Source: Bugula neritina
Lineage: Eukaryota; Bryozoa; Gymnolaemata; Cheilostomatida; Bugulidae
Assembly: GCA_964035545.1 (NCBI GenBank)
Contig: OZ037768.1
Span: forward strand, 11,920,741-11,984,740
Reading direction: 5' to 3'
DNA: 64,000 bases
The position numbers were made by a program, and so were the translations under genes. Positions 40,401-51,900 of this stretch are shown here, one piece after another. Within the stretch, counting starts at the first letter, position 1, and each line of letters opens with the position of its first letter. Below the pieces are notes generated by a model. The model was not told the origin of the DNA and ran no database searches. It saw nothing but the letters and a program-made list of their open reading frames with translations.

Positions 40401-40975
40401 ATGTAAAATCTAATAATAATAATGTTTAATGTACGTTTAGTCTTAGTTTAAACAATGTTATTACTACCAGCTTAGACAACTAATTAGTATTATGTATTTC
40501 TATATATCTGGAAGTCTCTTGTCTACTTATTTTAACTAGTACTAAACTACCTTTATCCTGCTTAGAGATATTATATAAGCTTTGAAGTTAAGTTATTCTT
40601 AGATGCTATTGGTGGTAGGCATTTTATAATTGTGTATATAACCACATCTCCAAAAGCATAAGATACAGCTGGCCACCTTACATATTTTTAAGTTATAAAA
40701 TCAATAAAAAGTATGACAGCTTGTTATTTTTCTACCGCGTGGTAATGTTTGTTGCTGTAACTGTAGTGCCAGCTGATGTATTGTATTCCGAGAGTGCGTA
40801 TAACTGTATGACACCAGCTCCAGAAAGTGCCACATTCTGTACAGAACTAGATGCTGTCTTCAAAAACCGATCAAAAGTTGTGCCTGGCGTTACATTTACC
40901 AAACGACCTCGTGAATCTTTGAATAGTGAACACATCCGTGAACTGTTAGAATATTATGAGCCTCAGGGAAAATAA
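31422..40975 (+). CDS. Uncharacterised protein of about 510 aa, 11 exons
   Basis: I do not recognise the family. Coding exons: 31422-31502, 33220-33372, 34139-34190, 34775-34899, 36385-36496 (or from 36373, adding LVQQ), 37511-37581, 38380-38776, 39329-39447, 39714-39874, 40026-40078, 40767-40975. Every intron is GT-AG and phase-consistent; the product is 510 residues (514 with the longer exon 5). Start is ATG 31422 after an in-frame TAA; a second in-frame ATG is at 31449. The N-terminal part (KFYYCGEHVILTSKAG, PQHMIVMFAQNRIIITGKK, MVSQVYELLNSYFN) looks like a compact alpha/beta fold. A long low-complexity Ser/Lys/Glu region follows (exon 7). Then comes a conserved-looking segment (RDVILHLSLSSFALMYPHHL) and a C-terminus KVVPGVTFTKRPRES ending EYYEPQGK. 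No signal peptide or membrane segment is seen. Confidence 0.75.
34424..34801 (+). repeat. 38-bp minisatellite duplicating a splice acceptor
   Basis: Ten tandem units of 37-38 bases. Each carries TTGCAG followed by GTAAAAAGTCTAGTGATATG, which is the intron end plus the first bases of exon 4 of the 31.4-41.0 kb gene. The last unit is the real exon start at 34775. The outermost unit has GCCGG instead of GCAGG, so it lacks the AG. Units alternate between CAT and CTT endings, suggesting growth by dimers. Only use of the last acceptor keeps the reading frame: one or two extra units shift it, and three or more add a TAA. Confidence 0.95.
34985..35229. mobile_element. G-rich-core inverted-repeat element, copy B
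   Basis: Same architecture as the copy at 28508 in inverted orientation: GTAATAATGGCACAAATGG words on the left, a C-rich core (AAACCCCCACCCTTAAACCCC), the word CCCTAATATTGAAAATGTGCC, then TGCCATTATTACCTGTG and terminal TACTGGACACC. It lies in intron 4 of the 510-aa gene. Confidence 0.6.
35645..35822. mobile_element. G-rich-core inverted-repeat element, copy C (shorter)
   Basis: A third copy about 420 bases after copy B in the same intron and orientation. It has the C-rich core (CCAACCCCCCCCAACCC), the word CCCTAATATTGAAAATGTGCC, and the right arm TGTGCCATTTTTACCTG. The left arm is reduced to GAAAATAGCGCCAGTAAATA, so this copy is decayed. Confidence 0.55.
36693..37155. mobile_element. hAT-type MITE with perfect 8-bp target duplication
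   Basis: The element starts CAGGGTTGGGGTCAATTAC and ends TTACCCCAACCCTG, giving terminal inverted repeats of about 14 bases. It is flanked on both sides by the identical octamer CTTGCTAA (36685-36692 and 37156-37163). An 8-bp duplication and CAGGG termini are typical of hAT transposons. The interior is built of TAATTACAATTAC words and has no coding potential, so it is non-autonomous. It sits in intron 5 of the 510-aa gene. Confidence 0.85.
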
Positions 40976-41352
40976 CTGCATCCTGTTGACAGCGAAGAAG
41001 AGCTGTCACTTATTATAGATAAAAAATATCAAATTATATTTATAATTAGAACATTCTGTATATTTTCTTACGTTGTAAAGTTTCGTTGTACATTTTCTCA
41101 TGTTTTAAGATTGTTATGTAAAATACTAAGTACTGAAATACAGTGAGTTTTTTATTTGAAATTTTGCATGGTTTTCTGTAAAAAAAAAACTTGAGTAATT
41201 GTGTGATATTTTGCAGCTCTAGTTAGTTTAAATGACAAACATATTATGTTTGTTCTTGTAACCTAGTTAATTTCCCTTATCAAAGAGGTGGATGGTAATT
41301 TGTTAATTACAGTTTCTATCTTGAAACTACATGGGGAATCTTGCAAACTGAA

Positions 41353-42283
41353 ATGAGCTTCAGTAAATTATATAAATTGTATCTTAGAAGTCCAGGTAGA
41401 GAGTTTCTCATATGGTTAGGTTATGTAACCTGTAGCTTCTCGCGTATGGAGAGCTACAAAGTAATGATGATGAATTAGGTCAAAGCTCTAATCCTAGTAG
41501 TACAGAGCAATCTTATAGTGAATGAACTGTTAGACCTACAGAGTATTCATTCATATGGAGCTAACTTTTTTCCTCAATGCAGTGTAGTTATGATCAAGCT
41601 CTTCTGCTTCTACCCATGTTTGATCAAAAGTCCTTTATGCAGCAGCAACTATGCAATATTCTTGACATTTTATCACTTTTTATTGGTAAGCTTAATTCAA
41701 CCCATTCGAAACACATTACAATTACAAAACTTTGCCTGAAAAATACTGATTATTGTACAGATAATTTTAAATCAACTTGTTCGTCTTGTAATGTTGACAT
41801 TATTAAGTTATTCTGTAGAGTATAGAGTATAGACTAAAGCTAATCTTAGAAAACATTCATTGTGCACCCGTTTCTTGTGTAAATGTAGTGAATTCTAATA
41901 GACTGCACTATACGCGAGGGGATAAATACCAAGACTGCAATAAATTACCGCGCCCAGCCTCCAAGTATAATATTCTATATGCTATGGTATGTGAGATAAA
42001 TGGCAAAATACAATGTTTTCCGCTCCGATCTAGTTTAAATAATAGTCCAAAACGTAATAGCATATAGGTAACATTATTTGTGTGTTTGTTGTAATCGCGG
42101 TACTATGTTGCTATTAAATTACCAAGACTAACCAGCAACGTGAATAACATTGAATTTCTTCCAATTATTATCACCAACTGTTAGTATTAGTATTACTACC
42201 AAGTATCAACTATACATTTTGTTTTACATATTTCAGGTAAAGCTCTGCAAGAAGCTTTGCTCAAAATAAACTATTATACTTAG
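41353..42283 (+). CDS. Uncharacterised small protein (about 84 aa), three exons
   Basis: I do not recognise the family. Exons: 41353-41460 (MSFSKLYKLYLRSPGREF, donor AAA/GTAATG), 41583-41685 (acceptor after a CTTTTTTCCTC tract; CSYDQALLLLPMFDQKSFM, donor TTG/GTAAGC) and 42237-42283 (acceptor TTTCAG; GKALQEALLKINYYT, TAG). Phases 0 and 1 match across both introns. The product looks helical and Leu-rich, without a signal peptide. LYKLYLR recalls the LYR motif of small mitochondrial assembly factors, but that is only suggestive. The open frame continues upstream of the ATG to an acceptor-like TTACAG at 41305-41310, so exon 1 could instead be internal and the N-terminus longer. An AATAAA (42265-42270) overlaps the last codons. 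Confidence 0.55.
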
Positions 42284-42329
42284 TACTAAATGTAACTGCA
42301 GTCGAACATATTGCAACTTTTTCAGCACT

Positions 42330-42960
42330 GTTGGTGTAAGACTAACAGTAACAGTAACTCTAAGTCTAAGAGTTAGACTTAGAGTAACTGTAAGTCAAAG
42401 TGTGACTTATAGTTGCTGTTAGCCTTTAAGTTTAGCTTTAGCCTTAGCCTTAGGCGTTAGCAAAGTTAACTGTTAATGACATTGACTGCGAGTGTGTTTG
42501 TATTTCACTAATTGTTAATCTTGACCTTCAAGTTTTAGTTTATCAACCGAAAATTAAAACTAAATCAAAATGAGTAAATACTTATAGTTATACTCTTATA
42601 CTTATACTAAATCTAATAGACATAGTAATACTAATACTGAGTAATAGTAATACTAATAAGTAATAACTTATAAGTAATTTACTAATAGTGATTTAGAATA
42701 GTATTACTTATTACTATTAATCATAATCATAATGACCATGTAGTTGTAAAATTAAATAAAAGTAATACTAACATTATAATTAAAATAAAAATATTAAATA
42801 TACGATCACAAGTAGTGCCACTACCAATACACTTTGACTTACTGTTACTGCTACAGTACTGAGTGCTAAATTCTGCAAAACTAAACATCCTCATACTACT
42901 GTCCTAATACTAAAAGTAATAGTATTACTATTACTATTACTATTACTATTAGGTGAATAA
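42330..42960. repeat. Cryptically simple repeat, copy 2
   Basis: Shuffled GTAACTCTAAGTCTAAGAGTT and TAATACTAATA words immediately upstream of the TMCO6-like start codon. It shares TAACTGTAAGTCAAAGTGT (42385) and ATACTTATACTAA (42598) with the block at 5560-6480 in the same order. A short run of TACTAT repeats lies at 42927-42950. Confidence 0.5.
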
Positions 42961-42977
42961 TAGTAATTGTAATCGCC

Positions 42978-45900
42978 ATGGAGCGCAAACAACAGCACAA
43001 GAAAGGTCATCAAAAAGCTGTCACAGATTTGAGAAAGAAATGGAAGGCGGAAAGCCTTGGTGAGTAAGCGTGACTGTGACTGTAAATCGAAGTGTAAGCC
43101 GCTATTGACAATAAAATTGGTGTTGCTAAAGAATAAAACTAAGTTTGGTGACCATTGCAGTATAAGTATAATTCTGGCAATTATAATGCAGTTCGTTATT
43201 TTGCTCATAGTGATAAAGATAATTATCATCATGTTAATGTCCATGCAGTGGGATGCCAAAGTTTTTAACCGTAAATTTTGCACTAGCCAAAGAATCTATT
43301 TAAAGAACCATAACTTTAGAGTGTAGACCATGATCATGATGGTAATAGATTTTTGCCGAATCTGCTTAATTCGTTTTTACTTCAAAACTTTTATTTTCAA
43401 GTAATAATTTATTGGAAATAAATTTAGTATTGTCACCCAATTATAACTAAACCTCATTGATGGTAAAAGCGTTTTAGCTCTGCTTTAGACTGTGCTCTAA
43501 TGTGGCATAGGGTGATTCTGACCAGATGCTCTTTCTACCATTGATGGTTTTTATAAGATTTCAACCTGTGACCTACCAAGCATCATGCTATCCCCATACT
43601 TCCATCAGTAAACTATAACTATACTCCATTCTTATTTTATGTAGCTTTAAGCAAAGAGAAACGCTCACAGCTGTTGGATGCTAAAAGAATCCGGCATTCT
43701 CCTGCTGCCTCCCCAACTCATGGAGACACTGATGATGAGTCAGCAGATGACAATGTTTCTCTTATCCAGGTCTCTGCATGGGAAAATAACTTCCAAATTA
43801 TATTTTTAGAAGTTTGATGGTATGTCTGTATAGCTGTATTTTTGTTATTTGTTTCAGGTGGATAAGGCTATAGAGGATATGAAAAGTAAAAGTGAAAGGA
43901 TTGGAGCTCTGAAACTACTTCAAAGGGCCCTTGCTCAGGGTTCTTTGGTCATAGACCATTTTATGGCGTATGTTTTCTCCCTAAAGCTTACTATTTGTTT
44001 AGCAGACCACCAAGGAACTAAGGCACATATTTTAACATTATAACGCAGCCAGTAGGCTTCATTTCCAGATACTGAAAATTGAGTTTAACCATACAATAAA
44101 GTTAACTACTCTATTTAAACAACTCATTTTCACACGAAAAATCAAAAGTATTTTTTACTAGTTATGAATCATTTGCAAAACTAATGGTTGGAATTTTTTA
44201 TTTACTTGTTGAGATGTTACTGCATAACGACAGTTGTCTAACTAATGGCAAGGATTTTACTACAGGTATGATGGAGCTTTGGACAGGCTGGTTGGTCTGC
44301 TCAGTGACAGCGATGCCGAATTACAGATCGAGTGTGTCTGGTGTGTTGCCAACATAACAGCTGGGGAACATGAGGCCACTCTCAGAGTTGCCAAGTCTAC
44401 TGCACCTTACATGGTTACCTATCTCTCCAGTGATAACCACAATCTTCAGGTATTTTTTTATCAATCTTGGGCTTCTTTTATTTCACGAAAAATAATTAAC
44501 TATTCCTGCAAAATATTTTCATTTTTGACTCCATAATAAACTTGTCTCATTATTTTATACTGCAATCATTCTAAATAAGTAGAACTTCATGGGAACTGCT
44601 GTAATTTATTCGCTTTAAATATTTCTACAATTCTACACTGTTAATACAATTCTGAGACCTCAATATACCAGTTTATAAATTTAAGCTTTTCATGAATGCT
44701 TTTTTTTACAAAGCTGTTGACCCGGTGTGTTCCCTTGTATATAAACTCTACCAACTGTCTGCCTCAAGTTATAAAAGTTCACTCCTTCTGTTAAAAGTGG
44801 GCTAAATCAGCTGTCCTTCCTAGCTACTAACGTGTAGGCATCTAGGAATTCATTCACATCTATCTGACCATCTCCATTTATGTCAATATGTTTGGCCATC
44901 AGCTTTATCTGCTTGTCCGGCATTTCACTTTTGGTTGCTTTTCGGAGGACCTGTGAACAGAATACCAGGTTCAGATAATTTTATAATTTATAACAATTAA
45001 CAATAACAATTAACAAATAACAATAATTATATTTATTTTAAGCAATTTTCTCTCAAGATTATAACCACCACAGCATATGTTCACACAATGTTAAAAGTTG
45101 ATACACACAAATATAACTGATAATGCAATGTGTAGTGCTTTGAACCAATGAGTTGCAGCACTATAGTAATTACGAAATTGACAGTTTCTAGTGTTGGGTT
45201 ATTGTTGTAAAATGAAAAATAGAAGTAGTTGGTCTGTATTGAGAAACTAAATTTGTTGATAAACGGTTGGTATTATTACTCTGATTGAGCTATCTACATT
45301 AGCACTAGCTACTCTACCTACTGCATTAATAACTTTTAATAATTTTTCGGCTGCCTTATACTATCCAATAATAAGTTAGTGTAGTTGTGTTATTTTCAAT
45401 TTAGATCATAAATCTGAGGTCTCATTTTGAAAATGTATAAAATTAAAGGTTTTTCCTAAAGCAGTGATAGTAAAAGTGACTCATAGACTGCGTTGAGGAA
45501 TGTGTGGCTTAGCCATTAGAGAATACTCACTCTACAAGCTTCAATAAACTCATCTCTCGATATAAAACCCGATCGATCTTTGTCGATAGTGTTAAATATT
45601 TGGGTGAGAGTCGCTCTGTGTTTATACAGCGTCTCCATTTCCTCTGCTGCAGGCGCACTGTTTATGTGATTGTTTTCTAACTTCAGTGTGTTGAAAGTTG
45701 TGGCATAAATGACCTACAGTTTATAGTATAACATATTATATAGTTAGCTATGAATTCCCTCACCATAATATTGCCAGTTATGTAGTGCATTGCTACTTCA
45801 AGCTTTCAAGTATTGATGAAGTTATCATAAGTTAAATGTAATTTGAATATTATTCATTAAAAACTATTGAAATTATAAAAACATAAAAATAGTGCTTAAT

Positions 45901-48900
45901 TTAGAGCGTAGCTAGAAGATATTAAGAGGGGGTTGGAAAGCCAGATTAAAAAATGATTTAAAATCACTAGAATTTGAAGGGAAGGTATTATAAAATTTGT
46001 TATATTGCTATGTATTGAAATTTTATTAAATTTTTTGGTTATTCGTACAATTAAAGTGGCTGATATTACATTCTTGCACACCTTACACATCCTACAGTAA
46101 ACTAATGATTAGACGAGAGTGGGTTACGCTGACTTTTCACCAGCTGCCAATCTCAACTGAAACAATGGCTCGAATTTATCTGCTTCATGTGTAACACGGT
46201 GGATTTCTTTGAAAACCAACTAAGACCAGCTGCCCAACACAGCCTGAATCTGCTGTCCTTATAGTCTTTTAGTATTTTCTAACTACATTTCAAAAATAAG
46301 CTCTACTTCTGTAACATTGGTTTTGTATGAAGTACGGCTCTAATAAAATTTATGGCATTAGGAATTGAAAAACAAAAATAGCAAATTTTTTAAAAACTTG
46401 CCAAGACATCGGTTGATTTGCTATGTCATGTTTAACAACTTGCTACTATGAGCTCTATTGGTCTTACCCTGCTTGTATCATTAGACACTGCTTTCACCAG
46501 TTTAGATTTCATTGTTCGCCATGGAAGATCAAGACCAGTTACTGATTTCATGACATCACACCACAGTGTTGCTGTGATCATTCCAGTGTGCTCTGGATCA
46601 TGCTTTCTGAAACTTGAAGTTAGCTCCCCCTTCATTGAGAATACCTACACACACACACCTCACTGTTTTCAACAATTTATAAAGCATGCCATGAATTAGA
46701 GCTATTTGATGGATTGGTAGTTTTATCTTACTATGTTCTCAGCCTACCTTTTCCTTTAGACTCGCCAATGCTGCATCTTCGGTTTTAGTAATCCTTGAGC
46801 TTAGAGTCGCCTGTTGTCCGACTTTCACTTGGAACTGGAAGATTTCTGGAAGGCTGTTTCCTCTGGTAACACTCTTGGTGATTTTTATAAAAGCTCCTAC
46901 AAAAAGTTGTAGTTAAATTAATTGCCCATGCCTCTTTGGCCCAACCATTGCAAATATATTTCTAACTTGTTGAGGCATTACTTTATGATTTGCTGAGAGT
47001 TAATCTGTAATAAGTAGGCCTCGACACCTGTCTCCATCATTATCCACAGCCTACCTTTATTGCTATCTTCCTCATAGTAGTTGGAGGCAGAGAAGACGGT
47101 CAGACACTGGTTGTTGTGGCAGTATTCATACCCCTCAGGTTTACACTCATGTGACCTAATCAGCATCTTGAACCTGTGTTTCTTTAGGACCTAAAAGAAG
47201 AAATTTGATTATCTACATTTAGTTTTGAATAGAGAAATATAATGAGAATGCGTAATTTTTCTAGCTTTTTATATGAACCTATTAGTTTCTAAGTGATGAA
47301 ATTGTCAAGTTTTGAATTATAAAGAATAACAAAAACACATTTTTTACTTTGTTATTGCAATGAAGCTCTTCAAATTATATGAGCATCCTAGTTTGTTCAT
47401 CATAAGTTATTTTATAAGCCTAGACCACGTTTGACTAATGCATTATATCTCACCATATTGCATATGTCGGGTCCGAAGTAGCAACCACCCCCTCGGAATG
47501 TGTTTGGCTCGCAACCGTTTTGTGTTTTCGGATCGCTCCAGAGCATGTCTAGGATTTGGCGCCATTCAGCAAAATTGATTTTCTCTGGATGGCCCTCAGG
47601 CAGGTTTTCGTCTTGTGGTGGATTCAGCACAGACATATACTGGTGTCTGTCCAACTTGTCTATTTCTGCTAGGTTGGTTTTGTTAGAAATTCCACCATGA
47701 CATACGAGGATTTTTTTGTCAATCACCGTGCATATGGGTATCCAGCTTCAAGGAAAATGTCAAGTTTTCAGTATTTCTGATGAATAGCTTCTTATTTGCA
47801 ATAATAAGAATTCTTTAGTGTTTTCTTACCTGAATACATCAGCAAATAGTTTCACTATCTTTGCTGAGTTTTTGTTATACTTCACCATTGCTTCCTTCAC
47901 AAATCCATATCGCATGTTCATCACCTTGAAATATATAGTTTGCTGATATAAATATAGTAATTAAGTCATTGTGGGTTTCCTAAAACTATGATCTCGGAAT
48001 CAATGTTGTGAAGTTCTTGAATGATACTTTAAATTATTTCGCTTTGATTTTAGAAAGTTTACTCTAGTTTTATGAAAGTTAGATAATACATTTTTTTGTA
48101 ATTCTGAGTTTTTATAACTTTTATCAACTTGAAGTATATTAAGTAGCATGTCATTTGATTAGAATATTTGCACGTGCTACCAAGCTGGTAACAACCATTA
48201 ATCAAATGGTGTAAAATATACCAACAAGTTTTGCAGAATTTTGATAAGAGTTTGACCTTTAAACTATACTAAATGGTCTACTTAGTCTCAATGTAAATAT
48301 TTCATGTTGGGAAGACAACTTCCAAAACCATATGTTGATTAGCTCAGGTATATACTGCCTACCTGGTCTTCATGATTTCCTCTGTTTATTATAACTGACT
48401 TTGGATAAACCAGGAAATAAGAGAATAACAGAAGAGCCACCTCGATAGACTGTTCACCTCTGTCAACCAAGTCACCATTAAATATGTAGGGATTCTGTCT
48501 GTCAGGATATCCATTCTGCAAATAACATTCAAGGGTGTATAACTCCTATAACTGGCCGTAATATAGCTTGTCATTTTATGACTGGTGTATAATTTTACCT
48601 TGTAAAATATTAACAGTAAGTCTTCCATTTGCCCATGTATGTCGCCACAAACCGTAACACATGGTAAGTTTCCCAAAGGTACCTATAAAGAGATATACTT
48701 TTATTTTATAATATAATCACCAGTAGTAATATATCATCATGGTGCAGGCTGTATAACAGGAGATATCTAAACTATTAATGTATTTAGTCCTCTCAGATAT
48801 ACGGACTTGAACATACCTGATGCCAACTAGCCATTCCTTTGAACATTTTCCGAGCCTCGTGCAGTATTTGCAGCACATATTTAGCATGTAATACCTGCTT

Positions 48901-51900
48901 GGTTCTAAATGCTTCAACCAGGCCTGTCAGTTGTTCCGCGTCCAACGGGAAGGAGAGCCGTATACCCTGTAATGAATAATAAAGTTTGTAGGAAACTATC
49001 TTTAAATTGTCAGACATATAGGGCTTCTACAATTAAAGTTGCCAGAAAATTTTTTAGCACCCTGCTATTTTATGTAATTTAAAATGCTATTGGCACTTTA
49101 TTAATAAGTTAATAACTGAATGGGAAAACTTATTAAAGTTATTTAAATAGGTTTCGATTTAAAAATATAATTTGGTTTAAAAAGTTTCTCAGCAGTAAGG
49201 AGTGAATATTTGAGCTCACTTGTGTAGAGTTAGCATTTCTCTATGACACATCGTGGCTGTCACAATAAAAAAAAACTATATCCCCAATTGGAGTTTCTTT
49301 TAGCTCAAGTATTATTTACCATCTACACTACTTACGTCATAGTCGGGTTCCACTGTTACTGTAGAAGGATCTGTACATGTCACTAAATCATCTTCCTGCT
49401 TAGGCTGGAATATCAGTATTGCAATGCAACAATAAAAGCTGCAGTAATTTGAGACACGTGTATATTATGTTACCTTATATAATTTTAATACAATGAAGTT
49501 TCGTGTAAAATGTTCTCATCAAGTGTCGAGGATTTTACATTGACTCACGTGATCGTCGCTGCGCAATGACTTATAGAGCACATTTTCATCTCCGTGTCCA
49601 TGCATTAAGAGGTCATTGAAGAAGTTATATAGACTCATCTGGTCCTTCTCATTCTTGTACTCTAGCGACTGAAAGACTTGCCACGTAGCTCTCCGTCTCG
49701 CCTCTAATCTTGCCTGGTACTTCCTGAACCACTTTTGAATAAATATGGCCGCCCGTATCTGAGCATCTCCGTCTGTTAATGGGTCTAGGTCTGTCTTCTT
49801 TCGTTTCTTCACAGACTTAGACGGAGCTCGACTTTTGTTTACTGAAGACTCTTGTGGTGCGCTGCAGAAACAACCCATCATAGATCTCTCATTTGAACTA
49901 TTTACTATTTCCTTTCGTAAAATGAATATAACACAAGGTGTTACTAAACTTTTAAATTAATGATGAATACTATGCTTGCTGGTATTCTATAAATGCATTC
50001 AGAATTTGTTAAAATATTTATTAGCAGTTCCATTGTTTAATTATCAAAATTCATATTAAATTGTATTTTGTCTCAAATTGAATTGATTGTTTCATTTCCA
50101 ACATATTAAAAGCATCACATTGAGTTTTTTCATCAACCTTAACAGCATACTAATTTTAAATTATTTTATTTGTAAATTATGCTAAATTGTGTTAAATTTA
50201 ATACTCAGATACCAAATATTCATTGCTTCATACAAATACAATAAACTGCATAATATACTAAATAAAACTGAAATATCTCAAGTATGATTTACATTATTAA
50301 TAACACCCTAATGCTTGAACTGGACAAAGCAATTTTACTTTAATTTATAATTTCAAGCCTAATTTTTGTTCTGGTAGTCTTATTTTTCACAATGATCATA
50401 ACACTTGAAACCATATCTTATGATCATCTATAACTTTTGAGCTTTCATTGGTATGAAATTGGAATTTAGTCTAAAGTTAGTCCCAATTGTTGAAGTGTTG
50501 AGCCTCTATCAGATTAGTGGTAGGTCTCTTAGTAAGATAGATGTAATGTTGTGGGATTCACGCAGACACTCATCCAGATTAGTTCTTTTTTCTTATCTGT
50601 TTTATTATTTCAGTGTCTTGAATATTATTATTAAATCTTTTCTTCATCTGCAGTATTAGGAGAGATACTAAATAGACAGCATCTTTCACCTCCGTTTTCT
50701 GGACCTGTTGTTGGCAAGTCTGTAACCAGATATAATTTTTACAGGAGCAATGTGCTTGGGCACTTGGTAATATTGCTGGCGATAGTGAAGAGTGCAGGGA
50801 TCTGCTCATATCTCATGGAATTGTTCCCCCTTTAATTTCACTACTGAAGGTATGCCTGCGGTTATTAGGTTTCATTATACCTGCTGTTCTAATCAACTCT
50901 AGTTAGCCAGGCATTGATAGAAACTCAGATGTGACCAGATAACATTCGCTGCCGGCAGGTTTTGCTGACTTTTATTGACTGCAAATATCTGTCTGTTCAA
51001 ATACAATAATTATCAATACAGTTTTTATTCTCATTTAGTTTAAGCTTTACAAAGATTATGATTATTCTGTGTATTCCAATGCATATATTGGAGGAATTAT
51101 GTATTTTTATACTTGTGTACTTAGTCTACTGTATAATTATTATTTCTTATGTTTATAAACAAATGTTAGTTTTATGTGAAAAATGAAGCTTTAAACATGT
51201 TTCAGTTAACCTGCAGTAATTTACCTTCAAGTTGAAATTAAAAGTTATCGAGACTTGTATAGGGATGATGACTCCTACGTGAATCCTATATGATGAGCGG
51301 CAGCAGTTCAATGATATTACTTAAAATAAAGAGCAAACAACTTCAACCATCTGCTACAGAGTATTTTTAATATAGCATATCTTTGGTTTAGTATCTTTTT
51401 GCCATTTTAAAAACTTCATGCAGTGAGGTTATCTTTGTTTCAGTCACCGGATAGTGGCTGCGTTAAGAATTCAGCCTTCGCCTTGTCAAACCTGGCTCGT
51501 GGTAGCAATGAGAAGAGAGCTCTGCTGTTGGGTGCTGGGATCCTGGAGTCTTTGCTCTGTCTGCTCAGTGAGAACTGTGTGGAGGATATTGTTACAGAAG
51601 TGTCCTGGGTGCTGTCCTATCTCAGTTCAAGGTCACTTACTCAGTCACACTCACTTACTCAGTCACTCTCTTACTCAGTCACTCACTTACTCAGTCACTC
51701 TCTCTCACTCACTCATTCTCTCCCAGTCACTCTCTCTCACTCACTCATTCTCACTCAGTCACTCACTTACTCAGTCACTCACTTACTCAGTCCCACTCAC
51801 TCAGTCACTCTCCCACTCACTCCCACTCACTCTCCCAGTCACTCTCCCAGTCACTCTCTCACTCAGCCGATCTGCAGAATAATTCATCATCGTTCAAACT

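Noticed and set aside
42891-43326. Overlapping open frames of 130 and 89 residues on opposite strands
   Set aside because: They overlap TMCO6 exon 1 and its intron and a TACTAT repeat; neither has homology or splice support.
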